Under the pieces are notes generated by a model, which had not been told where the DNA came from, made no database searches, and saw only the letters and a list, made by a program, of their open reading frames with translations. A stretch of DNA of 5,534 bases, taken from contig CACZQA010000298.1 of the NCBI GenBank assembly GCA_902783175.1, forward strand, positions 1 through 5,534, in the 5' to 3' direction. The translations under genes and the position numbers were made by a program. The stretch is from an uncultured Coriobacteriaceae bacterium. GTDB taxonomy: Bacteria; Actinomycetota; Coriobacteriia; Coriobacteriales; QAMH01. Below, one piece after another: positions 1-5,534 of the stretch (position 1 is its first letter; each line of letters opens with the position of its first letter).

Positions 1-1
1 C

Positions 2-787
2 GTCTCCTCGCAGGTCGATGCCTCTGACCTCGTCTTCTACAACAACCAGCGCATCCGTCTCAACGCGCGCTTCATGGCCATGAACCGTGGACACGTGAGC
101 ATGGAGGCGAGCAAGGTCCGCGTGGAGCCGACGGTGCACAAGGAGCTCGTGGGCGCATCGCTCAACTCTGGCGAGTTCACCTTTGAGCTTACCGGTGCCG
201 ATGAGAACGGTCAGACCGTCGACAAGACGGCGACCAACGACGAAAACGGCACTATCGACTTCTTCACGGGCGACGACATGCTCACCTTCACGAAGCCGGG
301 CACGTACGAGTACCAGATTTCCGAGAAGGCGGGCGATGACAGCAGCATCAGCTACGACGATCGCACCATCACCTACACGGTCGTGGTGGCAAAAGACCAG
401 CAGGGTTCGCTCTACGCCCAGCAGTCCTACACGGACTCGAGCCTGGACGACGCCGTTGTGGTCGACCCGAAGTTCGTCAACACCGAGCTTCTGAACGTGC
501 GCGTGCAAAAGACCTCGCGCGAAGGCGGCGAGGGCCTCTACGACGCGCTGTACGGCCTGTACATGGAGAACCCCGACGGCTCGGGCAACGATGCACTCGT
601 GGGCCAGGCCTCGTCCGACAAGGACGGCTGGGTCACCATCAAGGACGTGCATCCGAACTTCGACGCGGTGTACTACTTCAAGGAGATCAAGGCGCCGGCA
701 GGCCATACGGTCGACCCGTACAAGACCGACCGCTTCATGATCGTCTCGAACAACGGCACCTATCAGCTCAAGTACCTGGACAGGTAA
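2..787 (+). CDS. Pilin-like surface protein, C-terminal part (FctA/Spy0128-type plus SpaA-type domain), 5' end outside window
   Basis: The frame is open from the first full codon at 2, so the true start is upstream; 261 residues are visible. Numbering from that codon, about residues 42-161 read like an FctA/Spy0128 pilin domain: a lysine in VHKEL (K47), a GTYEYQISE stretch with E108, a YDD/YTVVV strand, and a closing FVN (N160). This Lys/Glu/Asn set is what forms intramolecular isopeptide bonds in the family. Residues 164-253 resemble a SpaA/Cna_B domain with K170 (VQKTS) and E228 (FKEIKAPAG). The likely role is an extracellular, covalently stabilised surface or pilus component. It ends in KYLDR with no LPXTG-like motif, membrane segment or basic tail, so it cannot be sortase-anchored by its own C-terminus. 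It sits 9 bases before a small anchored SpaA protein, probably in the same operon. The domain calls come from motif reading; bond formation is inferred. Confidence 0.85.
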   Translation, partial: VSSQVDASDLVFYNNQRIRLNARFMAMNRGHVSMEASKVRVEPTVHKELVGASLNSGEFTFELTGADENGQTVDKTATNDENGTIDFFTGDDMLTFTKPGTYEYQISEKAGDDSSISYDDRTITYTVVVAKDQQGSLYAQQSYTDSSLDDAVVVDPKFVNTELLNVRVQKTSREGGEGLYDALYGLYMENPDGSGNDALVGQASSDKDGWVTIKDVHPNFDAVYYFKEIKAPAGHTVDPYKTDRFMIVSNNGTYQLKYLDR

Positions 788-796
788 AGTGAGGCA

Positions 797-1444
797 ATGA
801 GCATCTCGAGAAAGATAACGACAGGCCTTGTCGCAAGCGTGTGCGCGCTGCTGTTGGGCGTTGCCGTGCTGCTCGTGGCCGCCGTGCCGCAGGCGCATGC
901 GGCTGACGTGCAGGGCTCGACGCTTACCGCGACGGCAGGCGTGTCCGACGAGGTCACGAAGCTCGACGTTGCCAAAGTCGATGCGGGCGTAAAGCACGAG
1001 CCCGTCTCCGGCGCCCAACTGCAGATCCTCGAGAAGGACAGCGGGAAGGTTGTGTACTCGTGGACGTCGAGCGACGAGGCGGAGCAAATCCACAAGGTGC
1101 TGAACGTCAACACGGCCTATATCCTGCACGAGGTCTCGGCTCCCGAAGGGTACGAGACGGCGCCCGACACCGAGTTCAGCATCGACGACTACGGCACCGT
1201 GTCGTTTTCCACGGGCGGTACCATCGAGAACAACGCCGAGCTCACCGACAAGTACTCGGTGAACCTTTACGACAAGAAGGTCGGCGAGGAGCGCATTATC
1301 TACCTGCATGGCGATGCTGCGACCACCAACGTCTCCACGGCGCAGACCGGGGACAACACTCCGTTTATGCTCGTGGCGATTGTCCTCGTCATCGCGGTGG
1401 CAGGCGTGGGGATCACTGCGGCAGCGCGGCGTCGACACCACTAG
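797..1444 (+). CDS. Small sortase-anchored SpaA-domain surface protein
   Basis: 215 residues. The N-terminus is a Sec signal peptide: basic SRK, a hydrophobic core at about residues 10-30, and likely cleavage after AHA (residue 35). Residues about 54-140 form one SpaA-type domain, with K60 (VAKVD) and E112 in HEVSAPEGYE as the expected isopeptide pair. The C-terminus has the layout of a cell wall sorting signal: TAQTG at 181-185, a hydrophobic span at about 190-210, then RRRHH. The motif is not LPXTG; it is nearer the LAXTG used by class E sortases, but with T in place of L. The start is ATG 797. GAGG at 791-794 lies only 2 bases before it, so translational coupling to the upstream gene is likely. 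It is in the same reading frame as that gene, separated by one TAA and three codons. It may be a basal or anchoring subunit for the upstream protein; that role is inferred. No sortase gene is visible here. Confidence 0.9.
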   Translation: MSISRKITTGLVASVCALLLGVAVLLVAAVPQAHAADVQGSTLTATAGVSDEVTKLDVAKVDAGVKHEPVSGAQLQILEKDSGKVVYSWTSSDEAEQIHKVLNVNTAYILHEVSAPEGYETAPDTEFSIDDYGTVSFSTGGTIENNAELTDKYSVNLYDKKVGEERIIYLHGDAATTNVSTAQTGDNTPFMLVAIVLVIAVAGVGITAAARRRHH

Positions 1445-1467
1445 CGTCTGATACTCGTCATCTTTAT

Positions 1468-1509
1468 AAGGCGGCAGCGTCGCACGAAGGCGCCGCCGCC
1501 TTTCGTTTT
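1468..1509 (+). terminator. Rho-independent terminator after the surface-protein genes
   Basis: A 12-base left arm (1468-1479, AAGGCGGCAGCG) pairs with a right arm (1491-1502, CGCCGCCGCCTT) with one A/C mismatch and an 11-base loop. The tail TCGTTTT (1503-1509) is T-rich though interrupted. It begins 23 bases after the stop codon of the SpaA gene, so it probably ends that transcript and insulates prfC. Confidence 0.8.
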
Positions 1510-1597
1510 GCCCGAAGCGCAGGGCTTTCCGATAGCCAGGCGCAAACGGAGCGCACGCGCCCGGGAACGCCTTCCTGATTTTGCCGCATACGCAAAT
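1510..1597. other. Intergenic stretch between terminator and prfC promoter
   Basis: I see no open frame with a ribosome binding site, no RNA gene and no riboswitch-like fold here. The only structure is a weak inverted repeat, TTTGC (1580-1584) with GCAAA (1592-1596), too short to interpret. Confidence 0.5.
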
Positions 1598-1613
1598 TGC
1601 CTGCGCGCAGGCA
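1598..1613. repeat. Perfect 16-bp palindrome in the prfC promoter region
   Basis: TGCCTGCGCGCAGGCA is identical to its reverse complement. Its right end is 12 bases upstream of the TATAAT box at 1626, so it covers the position expected for a -35 element. No recognisable TTGACA lies there. No T run follows, so it does not look like a terminator. It could be an operator for a dimeric regulator; no regulator can be named. Confidence 0.6.
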
Positions 1614-1625
1614 TCCGCATGCCGC

Positions 1626-1631
1626 TATAAT
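1626..1631 (+). promoter_or_regulatory. Putative -10 box of the prfC promoter
   Basis: An exact TATAAT in a GC-rich context, 31 bases before the prfC start codon. The -35 region at 17-18 bp spacing is GC-rich and does not match TTGACA. The nearest similar hexamer, TTGCCT at 1597-1602, is 23 bp away, too far for a normal sigma-70 promoter. The promoter may therefore need an activator, or rely mostly on the -10 box. Transcription would start near 1638, giving a leader of about 25 bases. Confidence 0.6.
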
Positions 1632-1647
1632 TCGCAAGGTTACCTAT

Positions 1648-1654
1648 GAGGGGG
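1648..1654 (+). promoter_or_regulatory. Ribosome binding site that fixes the prfC start
   Basis: GAGGGGG lies 8 bases upstream of ATG 1663. It selects this ATG over the longer open frame that reaches back to about 1597. Confidence 0.8.
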
Positions 1655-1662
1655 AAAGATAC

Positions 1663-3276
1663 ATGTCCAATCTGTCCGAGCAGATCTCTTCACGCCGCAC
1701 ATTCGCGATCATCTCGCATCCTGACGCCGGCAAGACGACGTTGACCGAGAAGCTTCTGCTGTATACGGGAAGCATTCAGACCGCCGGCTCCGTGAAGGGC
1801 AAGAGCAGCTCGCGCCACGCCGTCTCCGACTGGATGGACATCGAGAAGGAGCGCGGCATCTCCGTCACGTCCTCGGTGCTCCAGTTCACCTACGAGGGCA
1901 AATGCGTCAACATCCTCGACACGCCGGGCCATCAGGACTTTTCCGAGGACACGTACCGCACGCTCATGGCCGTCGATTCCGTCGTCATGGTCATCGATGG
2001 CGCCAAGGGCGTCGAGGCGCAGACGAAGAAGCTGTTCAAGGTCTGCACGCTCAGGCACATCCCCATCTTCACCTTTGTGAACAAGCTCGACCGCGAGGCG
2101 CGCGACCCGTTCGACCTCATGGAAGAGATCGAGACCGTCTTGGGAATCGACACCTATCCCATGAACTGGCCCATCGGCAGCGGGCGCAACTTCCGCGGCG
2201 TGTTCGACCGCAAATCGCGTCACGTGATCGCCTTCGAGGGCGATGGGCACGCCAACGCGACGAAGAAGATCGCCGAGGTCGAAGCAGAGCTGGGCGCCCC
2301 CGAGCTCGACGAGCTCATCGGCGAGGAGAACCACCGCAACCTCATGGACGATATCGAGCTGCTCGACGGGGCCGGTGACGAATTCGAGATCGACGAGGTC
2401 AACACGGGCAAGCTCACGCCGGTCTTCTTCGGGTCTGCCCTCACCAACTTCGGCGTCGAGCCCTTCTTGCAGGACTTCCTGCGCCTCGCGCCGGAGCCCC
2501 AGCCCTACACCGACACGCTGACGGGGGAGAAGGTCGATCCGTACCGCGACCAGTTCTCCGGCTTCGTGTTCAAGATCCAGGCCAACATGGACAAGAACCA
2601 CCGTGACCGCATCGCCTTCGTGCGCATCTGCTCGGGCAAGTTCGAGCGCGGCATGGACGCGCGCCACGTGCAGGGCGACAAGCGCCTCAAGCTCGCGACG
2701 GGCACCTCGATGATGGCAGATGACCGCGCGACGGTGGACGAGGCCTATGCGGGCGATATCGTCGGCCTGTTCGACCCGGGCATCTTCTCCATCGGCGACT
2801 CGATCTGCGCGATGAAGATGAACGTGCAGTACCCGCAGATCCCGACCTTCTCGCCCGAGCACTTAGCGCGCATCTCGCAGGTGAACACCTTGAAGCGCAA
2901 GCAGTTCGTCAAAGGCGTCGAAGAGCTCGCGCAGGAGGGCGCCATCCAGGTCTTCAAAGAGGCCGGCACGGGCATGGAAAGCGTCATCGTCGGCGTGGTG
3001 GGCGTCCTGCAGCTCGACGTGCTCGAACGGCGCCTCAAGGCCGAGTACCACGTGGACGTGCGCCGTCAGCCGCTGTCGTACACGGACCTGCGCTGGATCT
3101 TGAACAGCCCCTCCGAGCTCAACATCGCCAAGCTCAACCTGACGCGCGACACGCTGCGCGTCGAGGATATGCGCGGCGGCAAGCTGCTGCTGTTCACGAG
3201 TCCGTGGAACGTGAACTGGGCCATCGAGCACAACCCGGAGCTCAAGCTCTCGGAGTTTGGCAATATCTCGTTCTAA
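1663..3276 (+). CDS. prfC: Peptide chain release factor 3 (RF3), translational GTPase
   Basis: 537 residues, close to the roughly 530 of E. coli RF3. RF3 is a cytoplasmic GTPase that removes RF1 or RF2 from the ribosome after the peptide is released. The GTPase motifs are complete: G1 SHPDAGKTT (18-26), G2 in ERGISVT (63-69), G3 DTPGH (86-90), G4 NKLD (140-143) and G5 starting GSALTN (257). The RF3-specific context is strong: RRTFAIISHPDAGKTT, SDWM before the G2 loop, DFSEDTYRTL after G3, MNWPIGSG, FSGFVFKIQANMD in domain 2, and GAIQVF plus VGVLQLDVL in domain 3. The SHPDAGKTT loop separates it from EF-G and TetM-type proteins, which have H-V-D in that loop. ATG 1663 is chosen because of its ribosome binding site and because the N-terminus then aligns with known RF3. 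It appears to be a single-gene transcript with its own promoter. Its TAA overlaps the stop codon of the convergent activase gene. Confidence 0.97.
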   Translation: MSNLSEQISSRRTFAIISHPDAGKTTLTEKLLLYTGSIQTAGSVKGKSSSRHAVSDWMDIEKERGISVTSSVLQFTYEGKCVNILDTPGHQDFSEDTYRTLMAVDSVVMVIDGAKGVEAQTKKLFKVCTLRHIPIFTFVNKLDREARDPFDLMEEIETVLGIDTYPMNWPIGSGRNFRGVFDRKSRHVIAFEGDGHANATKKIAEVEAELGAPELDELIGEENHRNLMDDIELLDGAGDEFEIDEVNTGKLTPVFFGSALTNFGVEPFLQDFLRLAPEPQPYTDTLTGEKVDPYRDQFSGFVFKIQANMDKNHRDRIAFVRICSGKFERGMDARHVQGDKRLKLATGTSMMADDRATVDEAYAGDIVGLFDPGIFSIGDSICAMKMNVQYPQIPTFSPEHLARISQVNTLKRKQFVKGVEELAQEGAIQVFKEAGTGMESVIVGVVGVLQLDVLERRLKAEYHVDVRRQPLSYTDLRWILNSPSELNIAKLNLTRDTLRVEDMRGGKLLLFTSPWNVNWAIEHNPELKLSEFGNISF

Positions 3277-4265
3277 TGCTTGATGGCGCCGCGCTCGCAG
3301 CGGTTGCCCCACGAGTCGATGACCTCGCCGTCGCGGCGGACCACGATGATCTCGCAGTGGTTGGCGCAGCGCCCGCACTCGACCTCGCGCGTGGTGAACT
3401 CGAACTCCTGCACGGCGTCAAAATCGAGCGCCCCGCTCGCGAAGGGGCCCTCTTGTGCGGGCGGCCTGCCGTCGCGCGCCGCGTTCATCGCGAGCAGCGC
3501 GATGCCGTAGCAGCCCATGAGATGGCCGTCCTCGTCGACGATCACCTCGCAGCCCAGCAGGTCCTCGAACGCCTTCACGACGCCGACGTTCTTGCTCACG
3601 CCGCCCTGGAACACGACGGGACCTTTGATCTTCTTGCCCTTGCCCACGTTGCTCAGGTAGTTGCTCGCGACGGCGTTGCAAAGCCCGGCGACGATGTCCT
3701 CGCGGGCGTAGCCGACCTGGATCTTGTGCACGAGATCGCTTTCCGCGAACACGGTGCAGCGTGCCGCGATGTTGGCGGGGTGCTTGCTCGTGAGCGCGAT
3801 GGGGCCAAAGTCCTCGACCTCCAGGCCCAGCCGGTGCGCCTGGCTCGACAGAAACGAGCCGGTGCCGGCGGCGCACAGCGTGTTCATGGCGTAGTCGACG
3901 GCAATGCCGCCCTCGACGAGGATGATCTTGGAGTCCTGCCCGCCGATCTCCAAGATCGTGCGGACGTCGGGATGCAGGTGCGTCGTGCCCACCGCATGCG
4001 CCGTGATCTCGTTTTTCACGACGTTTGCCCCGATCATCGCGCCCACGAGGCGCCGCGCGCTTCCCGTCGTGCCGGCGGCGCGGACTTTGACCTCATCGGG
4101 GTCGATCTGCCCCGCGAGATCGGCCACAACACGCCGTGCAGCGCCTGCAGGGTCGCCTTCGGTCCACAGGTACGTGCGCGCGATGATGGCGCCGTCCTCG
4201 TCGATCAAGACGCCTTTCGTCGAGATGGATCCGATGTCGATTCCCAGGTATGCGTTCGCGCTCAT
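3273..4265 (-). CDS. BadF/BadG/HgdC-family ATPase, activator of a 2-hydroxyacyl-CoA dehydratase-like enzyme
   Basis: 330 residues with an actin/Hsp70-like ATPase fold. Visible motifs are GIDIGSISTK (8-17, phosphate 1), AGTTGSARR (64-72), ILEIGGQDSK (104-113, phosphate 2), LCAAGTGSF (130-138), RCTVFAES (169-176) and VVFQGGVSKN (217-226, adenosine region). C131 and C170 match in context and spacing the two cysteines that hold the subunit-bridging [4Fe-4S] cluster in HgdC-type homodimers. Family members use ATP hydrolysis to drive a low-potential electron into a dehydratase or reductase partner. Classic HgdC is about 260 residues; this one has an extra tail with C297, C300, C304 and C323 (CGRC, NHC, GNRCERG), like the segment after the activase domain in larger fused CoA-activases. 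It starts by ATGA overlap with the upstream dehydratase-like gene, which supports joint function. The substrate is unknown. An R-phenyllactyl-CoA, 2-hydroxyglutaryl-CoA or benzoyl-CoA role cannot be told apart from sequence alone. Confidence 0.92.
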   Translation of the reverse strand: MSANAYLGIDIGSISTKGVLIDEDGAIIARTYLWTEGDPAGAARRVVADLAGQIDPDEVKVRAAGTTGSARRLVGAMIGANVVKNEITAHAVGTTHLHPDVRTILEIGGQDSKIILVEGGIAVDYAMNTLCAAGTGSFLSSQAHRLGLEVEDFGPIALTSKHPANIAARCTVFAESDLVHKIQVGYAREDIVAGLCNAVASNYLSNVGKGKKIKGPVVFQGGVSKNVGVVKAFEDLLGCEVIVDEDGHLMGCYGIALLAMNAARDGRPPAQEGPFASGALDFDAVQEFEFTTREVECGRCANHCEIIVVRRDGEVIDSWGNRCERGAIKH

Positions 4266-5534
4266 GCGAGCACCTTTCCTTTCTTCATCGCGAGCATGTC
4301 GTAGAACGCCTCGAGGCGCGTGTCCAGTCCGGCGTCGCTCGTCTGCGAGTCAAAGCTCAGATACAGTATGGGGATGTGGTAGTCGCTGCTGACCCGCTGC
4401 AGTATGGGCATGCAGTCGATTTCGGGGGTGCAGCCTGCCGACTTGATGTGGATGATGCCGTCGTATCCCAGCTCGGCGTACTTCTTGGCGGCAGATATCG
4501 TGAGCGTCGAGGTGGGGCCGTCGTCGTAGGCGAGGTACTCCCGCACGCCGACGCGCAGGTTGGGCTCGCTGTAGGAGAGGTAGCGGTTCGTGAGGTTGAC
4601 CGTGCGGTGCAGCTCGACGCCCATGTCGAGCAGCCGGTGCTCGGTATTGAGGTTGGACTCCTGGTCGACGGCGGTAAAGAACTCGCCCACGATTCCGATT
4701 CTGATGCGCTCGCCTTGCCGGCAGGGGATGGAGCGCATCGCGTCCATGCCACGCTGGTGCGCGAGGGCGATCGCGCTGTCGTTGGTGGCGTGACGCATCT
4801 CGTCGTGGTACGCGCTCAACGCGCGATCGAAGGCGCCCTTCTCGAGCTCTGCGCCCGCATGCGCCAGATAGTAGTCATACGCCTCGTCCAGGTCGGTGAT
4901 CATCTTGGCAAGGCTCAGCAGCTTGCGCACGCCCTTTTTCACGGAGAGATTCGGGTTGATCTTCTTCACGGCCTTGACGTACTCGTCTATGCCCTTGCCG
5001 GCGAGGTAGGCGAAGTTCAGGCAGTCGAACTCGTAGCCGAGGTCGCGCAGAATCGACTCGTGCAGCTCGCCGTAGTAGCCCAAGCGGCATGGTCCCGCCG
5101 TCTGGATCAAGACGTCGGCGCCGGCCTCGAGCGCCTCGATGTAGTCGCCTAGGATGTGCTTGAACGGCGTGCAGACGTAGTCGGTGCTGTAGCGCGAGCC
5201 GATTTCGATCGTGCGCTTGGTACGCGGGGGCACGGGCGTCCACTCCGCATCGAGGACCTGCTCGATGAAGAACTTGAATGCGACGTCGTAGTAGCTGTAG
5301 TGGAAAAAGCTCACCTTGCGCTTGCCGTGGTGCTTCTCTTTGCGTTTCTTGCGGCTCGCGAGCAGCCTGGGCTCTCGCTCGGCTCCGCCGAGCGAGACGC
5401 GTGCGTGCTCGGTGCGGTTGTGCATGGTCTCGCGAGCTTCGAGCGCTCGAGCACCGGCGGCGTCGAGTCCCTTCGAGACCTTGATGGCGGTGTCGATGAG
5501 CTCGAGGACACGGTTCGACTCGTCGCCTGCGGGA
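4262..5534 (-). CDS. 2-hydroxyacyl-CoA dehydratase D-component-like (HgdB/COG3581-type) protein, 5' end outside window
   Basis: The minus-strand frame is open to the right edge. Numbering from the in-frame ATG at 5425 (387 residues to the stop), the conserved domain starts near residue 37 with KVSFFHYSYYDV. It continues through PPRTKRTIEIGSRYS, DYVCTPFKH (C85), EALEAGADVLIQ, GPCRLGYYGEL (C113), GEFF (247-250), IKSAGCTPEIDC (C332, C338), and ends with a P-L-x-F-D...TR-LEAF pattern typical of the family. C85, C113 and C332/C338 are likely Fe-S ligands, by analogy with HgdA/HgdB and related double-cubane proteins. The probable role is the catalytic or electron-accepting partner of the ATPase encoded next. 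Neither ATG 5425 nor an alternative GTG at 5314 has a clear Shine-Dalgarno sequence. The codons upstream of 5425 stay GC-ending and protein-like (LELIDTAIKVSKGLDAAG), so I favour a longer protein, perhaps with a DUF2229/activase part before a basic linker (KKRKEKHHGKRK). If the gene does start at 5425, the sequence beyond it is the tail of another in-frame coding region. Confidence 0.88.
   Translation of the reverse strand, partial: PAGDESNRVLELIDTAIKVSKGLDAAGARALEARETMHNRTEHARVSLGGAEREPRLLASRKKRKEKHHGKRKVSFFHYSYYDVAFKFFIEQVLDAEWTPVPPRTKRTIEIGSRYSTDYVCTPFKHILGDYIEALEAGADVLIQTAGPCRLGYYGELHESILRDLGYEFDCLNFAYLAGKGIDEYVKAVKKINPNLSVKKGVRKLLSLAKMITDLDEAYDYYLAHAGAELEKGAFDRALSAYHDEMRHATNDSAIALAHQRGMDAMRSIPCRQGERIRIGIVGEFFTAVDQESNLNTEHRLLDMGVELHRTVNLTNRYLSYSEPNLRVGVREYLAYDDGPTSTLTISAAKKYAELGYDGIIHIKSAGCTPEIDCMPILQRVSSDYHIPILYLSFDSQTSDAGLDTRLEAFYDMLAMKKGKVLA
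4272..4280 (-). promoter_or_regulatory. Ribosome binding site of the activase gene, inside the upstream gene
   Basis: On the minus strand AGGAAAGGT ends 6 bases before ATG (4265-4263). It lies inside the last codons of the upstream gene, so the activase has its own initiation signal in addition to the ATGA overlap. Confidence 0.65.

Noticed and set aside
830..850. Lipobox cysteine (C16) in the signal peptide of the SpaA protein
   Set aside because: The residue before the cysteine is V and it lies in the middle of the hydrophobic core; the AHA site at residue 35 and the C-terminal sorting signal give a better explanation.
1597..1602. TTGCCT as the -35 box of prfC
   Set aside because: The spacing to TATAAT is 23 bp, outside the usual 16-19 bp.
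1597..1662. Longer N-terminus for prfC, starting at TTG 1597
   Set aside because: The extra 22 residues do not resemble RF3, the TTG overlaps the palindrome and lies upstream of the -10 box, and ATG 1663 has a strong ribosome binding site.
1690..2862. Long open frame (390 codons) on the minus strand opposite prfC
   Set aside because: It is fully inside a well-recognised prfC and its composition (runs of R, H, D, V, L, A) is that of a mirror frame in GC-rich DNA; no family motif or ribosome binding site is seen.
1663..3276. Tetracycline-resistance ribosomal protection protein or EF-G
   Set aside because: The SHPDAGKTT loop, the SEDTYRTL and QANMD stretches and the length of about 537 residues are those of RF3; TetM and EF-G are longer and have H-V-D in the loop.
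3204..4304. Long plus-strand open frame (366 codons) opposite the activase gene
   Set aside because: It is a shadow of the activase coding frame with low-complexity A/R/V/D composition and no motifs; it also overlaps the 3' end of prfC.
4250..5152. 300-codon plus-strand open frame opposite the dehydratase-like gene
   Set aside because: It lies wholly opposite a gene with clear family motifs; the translation has no recognisable domain.

Overview
The window comes from a GC-rich bacterium whose codons mostly end in G or C. It combines sortase-anchored, isopeptide-type (SpaA/FctA-like) surface proteins with oxygen-sensitive 2-hydroxyacyl-CoA dehydratase machinery. That mix suggests an anaerobic, host-associated Actinomycetota, most plausibly class Coriobacteriia (Olsenella/Atopobium/Collinsella type). 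The assignment is an inference from gene content and base composition; there is no rRNA or other marker here.

Left part (1-1509, + strand): the 3' end of a secreted pilin-like protein with one FctA/Spy0128-type and one SpaA-type domain and no anchor of its own. Nine bases later comes a small SpaA-type protein with a signal peptide and a non-canonical C-terminal sorting signal (TAQTG). A hairpin terminator with a T-rich tail closes this unit. The two genes look like one surface-display operon whose upstream part lies outside the window.

Centre (1510-3276, + strand): prfC, peptide chain release factor RF3, with all five GTPase motifs. It has a TATAAT -10 box, a strong ribosome binding site and a perfect 16-bp palindrome just upstream of the -10 box. 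It ends by overlapping, stop codon to stop codon, the gene convergent to it.

Right part (3273-5534, - strand): a two-gene unit transcribed leftward. The first gene (right edge, 5' end cut off by the window) carries a 2-hydroxyacyl-CoA dehydratase-type (HgdB/COG3581-like) domain preceded by a charged linker. The second is a BadF/HgdC-family ATPase activator with an extra C-terminal cysteine cluster, starting in an ATGA overlap with the first. By analogy with the family, the ATPase would pass single electrons from its Fe-S cluster to the dehydratase-like partner. The substrate cannot be read from the sequence.

I see no tRNA, rRNA, CRISPR array, IS element or attachment site. The only gene-free stretch of note is 1445-1662 (218 bases). 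The most unusual points are the odd sorting signal, the anchorless pilin-like protein in the same frame as its anchored neighbour, the palindrome in the prfC promoter, and the architecture of the activase/dehydratase pair.
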